A DNA stretch of 64,000 nucleotides, from NCBI RefSeq assembly GCF_017833525.1, contig NZ_JAFICD010000008.1, forward strand, positions 186,001-250,000, given 5' to 3'. This document shows positions 32,084 through 41,010 of this stretch, piece after piece. This DNA comes from Duganella sp. 1411 (GTDB lineage Bacteria; Pseudomonadota; Gammaproteobacteria; Burkholderiales; Burkholderiaceae_D). A program made the position numbers and the translations under genes. Positions within the stretch are counted from its first letter, which is position 1. Each line of letters starts with the position of its first letter. The notes below the pieces were generated by a model. That model saw only the letters and a program-made list of their open reading frames with translations, had not been told where the DNA came from and ran no database searches.

Positions 32084-33742
32084 ATGCTGCGTTTAAACGA
32101 AGTCAAGCTCCCGCTCAACCACACCGAACAAGAACTGCCGGCCGCCATCCTGGCGCGCCTCGACATCCCGGCCGACGCCCTGCTCGGCTTTACCGTGTTC
32201 AAACGCAGTTACGACGCGCGCAAGAAAACCGCGATCGTGCTGATCTACTCGCTCGACGTCGACGTCAAGGACGAGGCCGCACTGCTCAAGCGCCTCAAGC
32301 ACGACGCCCATCTGATGCCGTCGCCGGACACGTCGTATAAATATGTCGCCGCCGGCGAGCAACTGGCCGGCCACGACCGCAACCCGCGCCCGGTGGTCAT
32401 CGGCACCGGGCCGTGCGGCCTGTTCGCGGCGCTGATCCTGGCGCAGATGGGGCTGCGGCCCATCATCCTCGAGCGCGGCAAGCAGGTGCGCGAGCGCACC
32501 GTCGACACCTTCGGCTTCTGGCGCAAGCGCGAGCTGAACCCGGAGTCGAACGTGCAGTTCGGCGAAGGCGGCGCCGGCACCTTCTCGGACGGCAAGCTCT
32601 ACAGCCAGATCAAGGACCCGAAACACTACGGCCGCAAGGTCCTCACCGAGTTCGTCAAGGCCGGCGCGCCGGAGGAGATCATCTACGTCAGCAAGCCGCA
32701 CATTGGCACCTTCCGGCTGGTCAAGATGGTCGAGCAGATGCGCGCCAACATCGAGGCCATGGGCGGCGAATACCGTTTCGGCAACAAGGTGGTCGACATC
32801 GAGATCGAACCGCTGGGCGACAACCCCGGCGACGGCGGCCAGGTGCGCGGCCTGACCCTCGAGAGCGGCGAGAAGATCGCCACCAACCACGTGGTGCTGG
32901 CGATCGGCCACAGCGCGCGCGACACCTTCGAGATGCTGTACGAGCGCGGCGTGTACATCGAGGCCAAGCCGTTCTCGATCGGCTTCCGGGTCGAGCATCC
33001 GCAATCGCTGATCGACACCTGCCGCTTCGGCCCCAACGCCGGCCATCCGATCCTCGGCGCGGCCGACTACAAGCTGGTGCACCACGCCTCCAACGGCCGC
33101 GCCGTCTACAGCTTCTGCATGTGCCCGGGCGGCACGGTGGTGGCGGCCGCGTCCGAACCGGGGCGCGTGGTCACCAACGGCATGAGCCAGTACTCGCGCA
33201 ACGAGCGCAACGCCAACAGCGCCATCGTGGTGAGCATTTCGCCGGAGGTCGACTATCCGGGCCACCCGCTGGCCGGCATCGAATTCCAGCGCCGGCTGGA
33301 GGAAAAAGCGTTTGAATTGGGCGGCGGCACCTACAACGCCCCGGGCCAGTTGATGGGCGACTTCGTCGCCGGCCGCGCCTCGACCGAATTCGGCGCCGTG
33401 GTACCGTCGTACAAGCCGGGCGTGCACCTGACCGACCTGGCGCAAATCCTGCCGGAGTTCGCCGTGACGGCGCTGCGCGAAGCCTTCCCGGCGTTCGACA
33501 AGCAGGTGCGCGGCTACTTCAAGCACGACGCCGTGCTGACCGGGCTGGAGACGCGCACCTCGTCGCCGATCCGCATCAAGCGCCGCGACGACACGCTGCA
33601 AAGCCTCAACACGCGCGGCCTGTTCCCGGCCGGCGAGGGCGCCGGTTACGCCGGCGGCATCCTGTCGGCGGGCGTGGACGGCATCAAGGTGGCCGAGGCG
33701 GTGGCGCTGTCGATGGCGGCCGATAATGCGGCCCAACCCTGA
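32084..33742 (+). CDS. FAD-dependent oxidoreductase (COG2509-type)
   Basis: A 552-residue flavoprotein of the uncharacterised FAD-dependent dehydrogenase family. A roughly 95-residue N-terminal extension (KRSYDARKKTAIVLIYSL) typical of the family precedes the dinucleotide-binding VVIGTGPCGLFAALI (about residues 104-118). FGEGGAGTFSDGKLYSQI and the C-terminal GLFPAGEGAGYAGGILSAGVDG, which contacts FAD, are both present. The substrate is not known for the family. It is convergent with the histidine kinase; a nested palindrome lies between. Confidence 0.9.
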   Translation: MLRLNEVKLPLNHTEQELPAAILARLDIPADALLGFTVFKRSYDARKKTAIVLIYSLDVDVKDEAALLKRLKHDAHLMPSPDTSYKYVAAGEQLAGHDRNPRPVVIGTGPCGLFAALILAQMGLRPIILERGKQVRERTVDTFGFWRKRELNPESNVQFGEGGAGTFSDGKLYSQIKDPKHYGRKVLTEFVKAGAPEEIIYVSKPHIGTFRLVKMVEQMRANIEAMGGEYRFGNKVVDIEIEPLGDNPGDGGQVRGLTLESGEKIATNHVVLAIGHSARDTFEMLYERGVYIEAKPFSIGFRVEHPQSLIDTCRFGPNAGHPILGAADYKLVHHASNGRAVYSFCMCPGGTVVAAASEPGRVVTNGMSQYSRNERNANSAIVVSISPEVDYPGHPLAGIEFQRRLEEKAFELGGGTYNAPGQLMGDFVAGRASTEFGAVVPSYKPGVHLTDLAQILPEFAVTALREAFPAFDKQVRGYFKHDAVLTGLETRTSSPIRIKRRDDTLQSLNTRGLFPAGEGAGYAGGILSAGVDGIKVAEAVALSMAADNAAQP

Positions 33743-33790
33743 CGCGGCCAAACCCGGCTCGCTTTAAGCAAGCGCGGGCGGCACCGCGAT

Positions 33791-33818
33791 GGGGTCGTAC
33801 CCGGTTGGGTACGACCCC
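33791..33818. repeat. Nested palindrome, family A copy 2
   Basis: GGGGTCGTACCC (33791-33802) and GGGTACGACCCC (33807-33818) form a perfect 12-bp stem with a GGTT loop. The tail GTGGCCGCGCGGGTT to the right matches the other copies. It lies between two convergent genes, 26 bp from the kinase stop codon. Confidence 0.85.
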
Positions 33819-33844
33819 GGGTGGCCGCGCGGGTTGGCGGGTGC

Positions 33845-35203
33845 TTACGCCCCCACCCCCACCGGCAGCCGGATATGGATGCGGCACCCCGGCGCATCCG
33901 GCGACACCGCCACCTGCCCGCCCATCTGGTGCACGATCGTGTAGACGATATGCATGCCCAAGCCGGATCCGCCCTGCCCGCGCTTGGTGGTGAAAAACGG
34001 TTCGAACAGCCGCTCGCGCGCCTCCGCCGTCAGGCCGACGCCGTCGTCGGCGAACTCCAGCAGCAACCAGCGCGCGCCCGCCTCGACCACGTCGCGCCCG
34101 GTCAGGACGATGGCGCCGGGGCCGCCGTTCGGATAGCCGTGCCTGGCGGCGTTCATCAGCAGGTTCGACAGCACCTGCGACCAGCGCCCGGCGTCCAGCC
34201 GCACGCGCAGGTCGGCGCCGATGTCGACGCCGACCCGCAGGCCGACCTTGCGCAGCTCCGGACCGTGCGCCGAGACCACGCTGAGCACGTGGTCGCGCAA
34301 CCCCAGCTCGACCACACGGGTGCTGCCCTGGTCGACCGCCAGCTGCTTGAAGTCGCCGATCAGATCGGCGGCGCGCGCCAGGTTGCGCTCGACCAGCAGC
34401 GCCGCTTCGCGCAGCCGCTGCGCCGTGGCCACCAGCGCCGAGCGGCTGACGCGCTCGCCGCTGACGCATTTGACCAGTTCCTCCGCATACGAACTCAGGC
34501 TTGACGACGCCGTCACCGCCACGCCGATCGGTGTGTTGACCTCGTGCGCCACGCCGGCCACCAGCGCGCCGAGCGCGGCCATCTTCTCCTGCTCGACCAG
34601 GATCGCCTGCGCCGCCAGCAGCGCCTCGCTGCGCTGTTGCACCGTGTGCTCGAGCAGCCGCTCGCGCTCCTGGTGCTGCAGCTCGGCCGCGCAGCGCGTG
34701 GCGAAGATCGACAGCAGCGACAGCGCCAGCAGGCGCTTGTCGTCGGAGATGGCGCGCGTGTCGATGGCCGACAGGATGCCCAGCGTGTTGCCCTCGGTAT
34801 CGATCATCGGCATGCCGATATAGCTTTCGGCGCCCATGTCGACCAGCAGCGTGTCGCGCGGGTAATCGGCCTGGATGCCGCTGGCGTGGAAGCACATGCT
34901 CTGGTCGGTCACGTCCTGGCATGGCGTGTGCAGCAGGCTGTATTCGAGATTCGGCAGATAGTCGCCGCCGCCCCACAGCGCCAGCGTGCGGATGCCCTGG
35001 TGGCCGTCGGCCATGGCGATCAGGCGGCCGGCGATGACGTAGCGCACATCGAGCGCCGCGGCCAGCTCGCGCACCATGAGGCGCAGGAAATCGTCGCCGC
35101 GCGCCCGCGAGGTCGAGGCCGTGATCGCGCGCAGCGCCGCCTCGGCCGGCGCGCGGCCGTGGGCGCTACCGCACAAGGGCCCCGGCGGCAACTCGTCACT
35201 CAT
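33845..35203 (-). CDS. GAF-domain sensor histidine kinase
   Basis: A 452-residue cytoplasmic kinase. An N-terminal GAF-like domain (about 20-165; YIGMPMIDTEGNTLGILSAID) is followed by a coiled linker, the HisKA box ALVAGVAHEVNTPIG with phospho-acceptor His220, and an HATPase with NLLMNAARHGYP, FADDGVGL and GGSGLGMHIV. No membrane segment is seen, so the signal is probably cytoplasmic. No response regulator is adjacent, making it an orphan kinase. The ATG at 35203 is chosen over an upstream GTG because a run of G residues acts as ribosome site and MSDELPPG begins the domain-rich part. Confidence 0.9.
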   Translation of the reverse strand: MSDELPPGPLCGSAHGRAPAEAALRAITASTSRARGDDFLRLMVRELAAALDVRYVIAGRLIAMADGHQGIRTLALWGGGDYLPNLEYSLLHTPCQDVTDQSMCFHASGIQADYPRDTLLVDMGAESYIGMPMIDTEGNTLGILSAIDTRAISDDKRLLALSLLSIFATRCAAELQHQERERLLEHTVQQRSEALLAAQAILVEQEKMAALGALVAGVAHEVNTPIGVAVTASSSLSSYAEELVKCVSGERVSRSALVATAQRLREAALLVERNLARAADLIGDFKQLAVDQGSTRVVELGLRDHVLSVVSAHGPELRKVGLRVGVDIGADLRVRLDAGRWSQVLSNLLMNAARHGYPNGGPGAIVLTGRDVVEAGARWLLLEFADDGVGLTAEARERLFEPFFTTKRGQGGSGLGMHIVYTIVHQMGGQVAVSPDAPGCRIHIRLPVGVGA

Positions 35204-35514
35204 CGCATCCCCCCAAATGGACAGGTTTTCGATTGTACCGTCGTTCGTACGGATGAACACGGTTTAACTTTTATCGAGCTCTAGCACGAAATTGCCATAA
35301 CGTTCCAAAAACTTTGTATTTTTGTGTAAAAAACGGGCTTTTTTATGTAAAAACCGTAGGAAGTGTTGTTTATGTCAGACTTGTTACAGAGGCACAATTG
35401 ACCCGTGCGCCCTCCGGGTGGTCTTATGGCAACCCTGAATAATTTACCCATGGATTATTCAGCCCGGGTCGTTTAATGATAAAGAAACAACAAGATCTCT
35501 TAGGAGTTGAAGCA
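35204..35514. other. Divergent intergenic region between the histidine kinase and a receptor
   Basis: The 311 bp are AT-rich around 35280-35400 and must contain the promoters of both divergent genes. The one clear structure is the inverted repeat CTGAATAAT / ATTATTCAG at 35435-35462. No open frame with a good ribosome site was seen. Confidence 0.5.
35435..35462. promoter_or_regulatory. 9-bp inverted repeat upstream of a receptor
   Basis: CTGAATAAT (35435-35443) and ATTATTCAG (35454-35462) are perfect complements separated by 10 nt, 52 bp before the receptor start. It may be an operator or a leader hairpin. Confidence 0.45.
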
Positions 35515-38220
35515 ATGATGATGGAAACCGTTATTTCGCGTTCGCTGCGGCTGATGTTTGCCGGCGGCGCCGCGTTCGTGCTGGCACAACCGGCAATCGC
35601 TCAACAAGCAGCAGACGCGCCGATCCAGCGCGTGGAAATTACCGGTTCGGCAATCAAGCGTATCGACGCCGAGACCGCCGTACCAGTGACCGTCGTGAAG
35701 ATGGCCGACCTGAAAAAAGAAGGCATCACCACCGTTGAACAGGTGCTGGCCAATCTGAGCGTCTCGCAGTCGACCCAGGGCACCAGCCAGGTGGTCGGCT
35801 CCGGCACCGGCGGCGCCTCGTTCGCCGACATGCGCGGCATCGGCGCCAACAAGACCCTGATCCTGCTCAACGGCCGCCGCCTGGCCAACAACGCCTTCGA
35901 CAGCTCGGCGCCCGACCTGAACATGATCCCCTTCGCCGCGCTCGAGCGCGTCGAGGTGCTGCGCGACGGCGCCTCGTCGCTGTACGGCTCCGACGCGGTC
36001 GGCGGCGTGATCAACTTCATCACCAAAAAAGACTGGCAAGGCGGCACCGCCACCGTCGGCGTGGACAGCCCGCGCAAGGACGGCGGCACCGGCCGCAACG
36101 CCAACCTCGGCTACGGCTTCGGCGACCTCGAGCAGGACCGCTACAACATCTTCGCGATGGTCGACCACCAGGGGCAAAACGCCATCGGCGGCACCCAGCG
36201 CGACTACAACAAGCGCTACGCGGGCGGCCTGTCGGCATCGACCAGCCCGGCCAACTACTACCAGGCCGACGCCAGCGGCAATCCGGCCGGTCCCGGCTGC
36301 TCCAGCAGCCCGAACCTCATCCCAGGCAGCAACGGCGCCTGCCAGATGACCACCTCGTCCTTCGTCAACTACGTTCCGAAGAGCGAGCGCACCACGGGCC
36401 TGATCCGCGGCACCTTCAAGCTGACCGACAACCATGAGCTGGGCGTGGAATACCTGACCACCCAGAGCAAGGTGCAAAGCGCGATCGCCCCGGTCCCATA
36501 CGGCGGCCTGTACATCAACCGCAACCGTCCGGACGGCACCCCCAACCCTTACTACCCCGGCAACGGCGGCGTGCCCAACAGCATCGCGCTGGACCCGAAC
36601 TTCATGGACATCGGCGGTTCGATCACGCCGGGCGTACAGCCCGGCTTCGTGCACGCCCGCTGGCGCGATCTGCCGAACGGCTCGCGCGCCGACGAAAACA
36701 TCAACCGCCAGGAACGCCTGGTGGTGAGCCTCAAAGGCGTCGTGGCCGGCTGGGACTACGAGACCGCGCTGTCGTACAACATGAACAAGGTCAAGGAAAA
36801 CCTGTACGGCTACAGCGACGGCGGCATCATCTCGCAAGGCGTACGCGACGGCGTGATCAACGTCTTCGGCGACCAGAGCGCGGCCGGCACGGCGCTGCTC
36901 AACAGCGCAGCCCTGAGCGGCAACATCATGAACGCGCGCGGCCTCAGCAAAGGCGCCGACGTCAAGTTCAGCCGCGAAGTGGGCGACTGGTTCAACACCA
37001 CCCACCAGGCCGGCCTGGCGGTCGGCGCGCAGTACGAGCACCAGGAATTCCGCAGCGCGGCCAACACCCCGTTCGCGGAAAAGGTGATCGCCTCGACCGG
37101 TATCGATCCGCTGACCCTGAACGAAGGCTCGCGCAGCGTGTCGGCCTTCTACTCCGAGCTGAACGTGCCGTTGCTGAAGAACCTGGACCTGACCGCCGCC
37201 TTCCGTTACGACAAATACAGCGACTTCGGCCACACCACCAATCCGAAGTTCTCGTTCGTCTACCGTCCGCTGACCTCGCTGCTGATGCGCGGTTCGTACT
37301 CGAAGGGCTTCCGCGCGCCGTCGCTGTATGAGATCAACGCGGCGAACTCGTACACCAACGCCGCCAACACCATGGACGATCCGATCAACTGCCCGGGCGG
37401 CAATCCGATCCCCGGCAAATCGGCGGCGGCCAACTGCGGCCAGCAGTTCCAGGTGCTCAACGGTGGTAACCAGCACCTGAACCCGGAGCGCTCGAAAACC
37501 GGCACCGTCGGTCTGGTGTGGGAGCCCGTCAACAACCTGTCGCTGTCGGCCGACTACTGGTCGATCCGCCTGACCCAGCAGATCAACAACCTGCAGGACA
37601 ACGACGTGCTGAGCGACCCGGTCACCTTCGCGCCGTACTACCACCGCAATCCGTCGGGCGACCTGGCGGTGGACGGTTCGCAGTGCCCGAACCCGATCAC
37701 CTGCGGCTACCTGGACCTGCGCACGCAGAACCTGGGCGACATGAACACCAACGGTGTCGACCTGTCGGCGGCCTACAAGCTGCGCACCAAGGACTACGGC
37801 CTGTTCAACTTCTCGTACAGCGGCACCTGGGTGCACAAGTACGAGTACCAGAACTTCGTCGGCGACACGATGCGCAACCGCCTGGGCGAATACTCGGGTG
37901 ACGCCGTGGTCTTCCGCTGGCAGAACACGGTCAACGTGAACTGGAGCGAAGGCAAGTTCGGCGCCGGCCTGTCGGCGCACTACAAGTCCGGCTACATCGA
38001 CCAGGATCCGACCAACCACGTCGCCTCGTACACCACGTTCGACGGCTACGGTTCGTGGGAAGCGATCAAGGGCCTGACCCTGACCGCCGGCGTGCGCAAC
38101 CTGTTCGACCGCGATCCGCCGCTGTCGTACCAGACCACCGCCTTCCAGGCTGGCTACGATCCACGCTACACGGACCCAACCGGCCGCACCCTGTACCTGC
38201 GCGCCACCTACAACTTCTAA
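35515..38220 (+). CDS. TonB-dependent receptor
   Basis: A 901-residue receptor of the same subfamily as the truncated one at the left edge. AGGAG precedes three consecutive ATG codons at 35515. METVISRSLRLMFAGG begins the signal peptide (cleavage near AIA); then QRVEITGSAIKR, the plug with MRGIGANKTLILLNGRRL and VEVLRDGASSLYGSDAVGGV, and a barrel ending AGYDPRYTDPTGRTLY and LRATYNF. The terminal Phe and Tyr-rich strands are classical. It is followed by a bidirectional terminator shared with corA. Confidence 0.95.
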   Translation: MMMETVISRSLRLMFAGGAAFVLAQPAIAQQAADAPIQRVEITGSAIKRIDAETAVPVTVVKMADLKKEGITTVEQVLANLSVSQSTQGTSQVVGSGTGGASFADMRGIGANKTLILLNGRRLANNAFDSSAPDLNMIPFAALERVEVLRDGASSLYGSDAVGGVINFITKKDWQGGTATVGVDSPRKDGGTGRNANLGYGFGDLEQDRYNIFAMVDHQGQNAIGGTQRDYNKRYAGGLSASTSPANYYQADASGNPAGPGCSSSPNLIPGSNGACQMTTSSFVNYVPKSERTTGLIRGTFKLTDNHELGVEYLTTQSKVQSAIAPVPYGGLYINRNRPDGTPNPYYPGNGGVPNSIALDPNFMDIGGSITPGVQPGFVHARWRDLPNGSRADENINRQERLVVSLKGVVAGWDYETALSYNMNKVKENLYGYSDGGIISQGVRDGVINVFGDQSAAGTALLNSAALSGNIMNARGLSKGADVKFSREVGDWFNTTHQAGLAVGAQYEHQEFRSAANTPFAEKVIASTGIDPLTLNEGSRSVSAFYSELNVPLLKNLDLTAAFRYDKYSDFGHTTNPKFSFVYRPLTSLLMRGSYSKGFRAPSLYEINAANSYTNAANTMDDPINCPGGNPIPGKSAAANCGQQFQVLNGGNQHLNPERSKTGTVGLVWEPVNNLSLSADYWSIRLTQQINNLQDNDVLSDPVTFAPYYHRNPSGDLAVDGSQCPNPITCGYLDLRTQNLGDMNTNGVDLSAAYKLRTKDYGLFNFSYSGTWVHKYEYQNFVGDTMRNRLGEYSGDAVVFRWQNTVNVNWSEGKFGAGLSAHYKSGYIDQDPTNHVASYTTFDGYGSWEAIKGLTLTAGVRNLFDRDPPLSYQTTAFQAGYDPRYTDPTGRTLYLRATYNF

Positions 38221-38234
38221 GCTGAAGTCGTAAC

Positions 38235-38278
38235 AAAAAAACCACCCCGCGGCCTGCGCCACTGGGGTGGTTTTTTTT
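38235..38278. terminator. Bidirectional terminator between receptor and corA
   Basis: ACCACCCC (38241-38248) pairs with GGGGTGGT (38264-38271). Six A residues precede and eight T residues follow. Confidence 0.9.
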
Positions 38279-38292
38279 CGTCCTGGTTTTCG

Positions 38293-39261
38293 TTACAGCC
38301 AGCCGGCCTTTTTGAAGCGCCGGTACAGATACAGGCACACCGAGACCATCACCGTCAGCGCGAACGGATAGCCGTACTTCCACTCGAGCTCGGGCATGAA
38401 CTTGAAGTTCATGCCCCACACGCCGGCGAACGCGGTGCAGATCGCGAAGATCGCCGCCCACGCCGCCAGCCGCTTGTTCACTTCGCTCTCCTCGATCGCC
38501 GTCATCGACAGGTTGACCTGGATCGCGGTGGCGATGGTGTCGCGGATGGTGTCGAGCGAGGCGCTGATGCGGTGCAGATGGTCGTGCACGTCGCGGAAGT
38601 ATTCCTGGGTGTCCTGGCACATCGACGGCACCCGGCCGCCGTGCAGGCGGCCGACCGCCTCCATCAGCGGCACCACCACGTGGCGCACGGTGGTGACCTT
38701 GCTTTTGAGCTCATACAGGCGCTCGATGTTGTCGCGCTGCTTGCCGCGGCTGAAGATGAGCTCCTCGATTTTTTCCAGTTCCGTCTCCAGCATGTCGAGC
38801 ACGGGGAAGTAGCGGTCGACCACCGCGTCCATCAGCGCGTACAGCACGAACGCCGGGCCCAGGCGCAGCATGTGCGGCTCCTTCTCGGCGCGCGCGCGCA
38901 CGCCGAGGAAGCCCTGCTGGGTCTCGCCGTCGCGCGACGACAGGATGTAGTCCTGGCCGACGAAGATGTCGACCTCGCCGACGGCGACCTCGCCGTCGCG
39001 GCATTCGATGGTCTTGACCACCACGAACAGCGAATCGCCGTACTCCTCGATCTTGGGCCGCTGGTGGCCCCGGCTGGCGTCCTCGACGGCCAGCTCGTGC
39101 AGGCCGAATTCCTCCTTCATCACGGCCAGCTCGTCGGGCTTGGCGTCGCGCAAGGCGACCCAGACGAACGTCTCGGGCCGCTCGATGTAGTCGCTGATTT
39201 CCTCGACTGGAATGTCGTCCAGCTTCTGGCCGTCCTGATAGGCCACACAATTAATCAACAT
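38293..39261 (-). CDS. corA: Magnesium/cobalt transporter CorA family protein
   Basis: An inner-membrane divalent cation channel of 322 residues. A large cytoplasmic N-terminal funnel domain precedes two C-terminal membrane segments. The hallmark GMN motif is present (VWGMNFKFMPEL, about residues 283-285) at the end of the first segment, and the protein ends with basic residues after the second. The ATG at 39261 (MLINCVAYQDG) is the family start; the ribosome site is weak. It follows ntrC on the same strand but is separated by a palindromic repeat and a terminator, so it is probably transcribed on its own. Confidence 0.93.
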   Translation of the reverse strand: MLINCVAYQDGQKLDDIPVEEISDYIERPETFVWVALRDAKPDELAVMKEEFGLHELAVEDASRGHQRPKIEEYGDSLFVVVKTIECRDGEVAVGEVDIFVGQDYILSSRDGETQQGFLGVRARAEKEPHMLRLGPAFVLYALMDAVVDRYFPVLDMLETELEKIEELIFSRGKQRDNIERLYELKSKVTTVRHVVVPLMEAVGRLHGGRVPSMCQDTQEYFRDVHDHLHRISASLDTIRDTIATAIQVNLSMTAIEESEVNKRLAAWAAIFAICTAFAGVWGMNFKFMPELEWKYGYPFALTVMVSVCLYLYRRFKKAGWL

Positions 39262-39273
39262 ACGTGTATTCCA

Positions 39274-39309
39274 TAAAAAAAAGCCCCTGGCCTCGTCAGC
39301 CAAGAGCTT
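39274..39309 (-). terminator. Rho-independent terminator downstream of ntrC
   Basis: Read on the minus strand, AGCTCTTGGC and GCCAGGGGCT form an imperfect stem followed by eight T residues, between the palindromic repeat and corA. Confidence 0.75.
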
Positions 39310-39318
39310 ACATTAAGA

Positions 39319-39404
39319 CGGGGTCAGGTCCACCATTTCTACACGAACCCGGCGCTAGTGGCTGCCACGGACCCGCTCGTGTAGAAATGGTGGACCTGAC
39401 CCCG
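39319..39404. repeat. Long perfect inverted repeat, family B copy 1
   Basis: Two perfectly complementary 28-bp arms (39319-39346 and 39377-39404) surround a 30-nt loop. Each arm contains GGGGTCAGGTCCACCATT. The same sequence occurs at 60642-60746. It lies just downstream of ntrC. Such palindromes are often moved by REP-associated transposases, but none is encoded here. Confidence 0.9.
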
Positions 39405-39414
39405 GAGTTATGGC

Positions 39415-40941
39415 TTAGTCGTCCTTCGCGCCGTCGATGCCGAGCTCGGCGATCTTGCGCGTGATGGTGTTGCGGCCGATGCCCAGCCGTACGGCGGCGT
39501 CGTTCTTGCGCCCGTGCGTGTGCTTGAGCGCCGTGCGGATCAGCGCCGATTCGAATTGCCGCCCCAGCACCGCCATCACCTCCTGCTGGCCGCCGCTGAG
39601 CATGGCCGCGGCCTGCGCTTCCAACAGTCCCAGCCAGGCGTCCGGCGATCCCGGCAGCGCGTGCGCGCCGCCCGCCTCCGGCGTCGCCACCGGCACCACC
39701 GTGCCGTGGTGCTGGATCGCGCCGTAGCTCTCGGCCGGGGCCGACAGGCCGGCGCCGGCGCCCGCGCCCGCGCCCGCGCCGCCGCCCTGCTCCTGCGTCA
39801 GCTCCAGCGGCAAGTCCTTCACTTCCACCGTCTGCCCCGGCGCCATGACCGTGATCCAGTTGCACAGGTTTTCCAGCTGGCGCACATTGCCCGGCAGGTC
39901 CAGGCCGCTGAGGAATTGCAAGGTGGCGTCGCTCATGCGCTTGGCTTCCACGCCCAGCTGCTTGGCGCTTTGCACCAGGAAGTGGCGCACCAAAATAGGG
40001 ATGTCCTCGCGCCGCTCCCTCAAACTGGGCAAACGCAGCCGGATGACGTTGAGGCGGTGGTACAAGTCTTCGCGGAACAGGCCTTCGCGCACGCGCTGCT
40101 CCAGATTTTGGTGCGTCGCGGTGATCACCCGCACGTTGGCCTTGAGCGGCTGGTGCCCGCCGACTCGGTAGAAGTGGCCGTCCGACAGCACCCGCAACAG
40201 CCGCGTCTGCAGGTCGAACGGCATGTCGCCGATCTCGTCGAGGAACAAGGTGCCGTTCTCGGCCTGCTCGAAGCGGCCGCGCCGCGTCGTTTGCGCGCCG
40301 GTGAAGGCGCCGCGCTCATGGCCGAACAGTTCCGATTCGAGCAGGTCCTTGGGGATCGCCGCCGTGTTGAGCGCGATGAACGGCTGCTGCGCGCGCGGGC
40401 TGTGCTTGTGCAGCGCGCGCGCCACCAGCTCCTTGCCCGAGCCCGATTCGCCGGTGATCAGCACCGTCACGTTCGATTGCGACAGGCGGCCGATGGCGCG
40501 GAACACTTCCTGCATCGCCGGCGCCTGGCCGAGGATCTCGGGCGTCTCCGACGGCCCCGATTCGACGCTGGTCTCGCGCAGGCTCTCGTCGAGCGCACGG
40601 CGGATCAGCTCGACGGCCTTGTCGATGTCGAACGGCTTGGCCAGGTATTCGAAGGCGCCGCCCTGGAACGCGGCCACGGCCGAGTCCAGGTCCGAGAAGG
40701 CGGTGATGATAATGACCGGCAGCCCGGGGAAGCGCGACTTCACCAGTTGCAGCAGGTCGAGGCCGGAGTCGCCCGGCATGCGGATGTCGGACACCAGCAC
40801 CTGCGGCGTCTCGAACTCCAGCGCGGCGATGGCGTCGCGCGCGTTGGCAAAACTCTTGGTGGCCAGGTTTTCCCGTGCCAGCGCTTTTTCCAGTACCCAG
40901 CGGATCGATTCGTCGTCGTCTACTATCCAGATTGGCTTCAT
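39415..40941 (-). CDS. ntrC: Nitrogen regulation response regulator NtrC
   Basis: NtrC activates sigma-54 promoters when nitrogen is short. The 508-residue protein has a receiver domain with phospho-acceptor Asp52 (VSDIRMPG), an AAA+ domain with Walker A GESGSGK (164-170) and the sigma-54 contact loop GAFTGA (211-216), and a C-terminal Fis-type helix-turn-helix (KNDAAVRLGIGRNTITRKI). The linker before the DNA-binding domain is longer than usual and contains a Gly-Ala repeat encoded by a hexanucleotide tandem repeat near 39761-39780. It follows ntrB by 69 bp. Candidate target boxes are visible upstream of glnA. Confidence 0.97.
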   Translation of the reverse strand: MKPIWIVDDDESIRWVLEKALARENLATKSFANARDAIAALEFETPQVLVSDIRMPGDSGLDLLQLVKSRFPGLPVIIITAFSDLDSAVAAFQGGAFEYLAKPFDIDKAVELIRRALDESLRETSVESGPSETPEILGQAPAMQEVFRAIGRLSQSNVTVLITGESGSGKELVARALHKHSPRAQQPFIALNTAAIPKDLLESELFGHERGAFTGAQTTRRGRFEQAENGTLFLDEIGDMPFDLQTRLLRVLSDGHFYRVGGHQPLKANVRVITATHQNLEQRVREGLFREDLYHRLNVIRLRLPSLRERREDIPILVRHFLVQSAKQLGVEAKRMSDATLQFLSGLDLPGNVRQLENLCNWITVMAPGQTVEVKDLPLELTQEQGGGAGAGAGAGAGLSAPAESYGAIQHHGTVVPVATPEAGGAHALPGSPDAWLGLLEAQAAAMLSGGQQEVMAVLGRQFESALIRTALKHTHGRKNDAAVRLGIGRNTITRKIAELGIDGAKDD

Positions 40942-41010
40942 GTGTTTGTGTTATCCCGCAATATGGATCGTCAATCAAGGGACTCGGTACCCGCCCCTGC
41001 TTGCCTCGGC

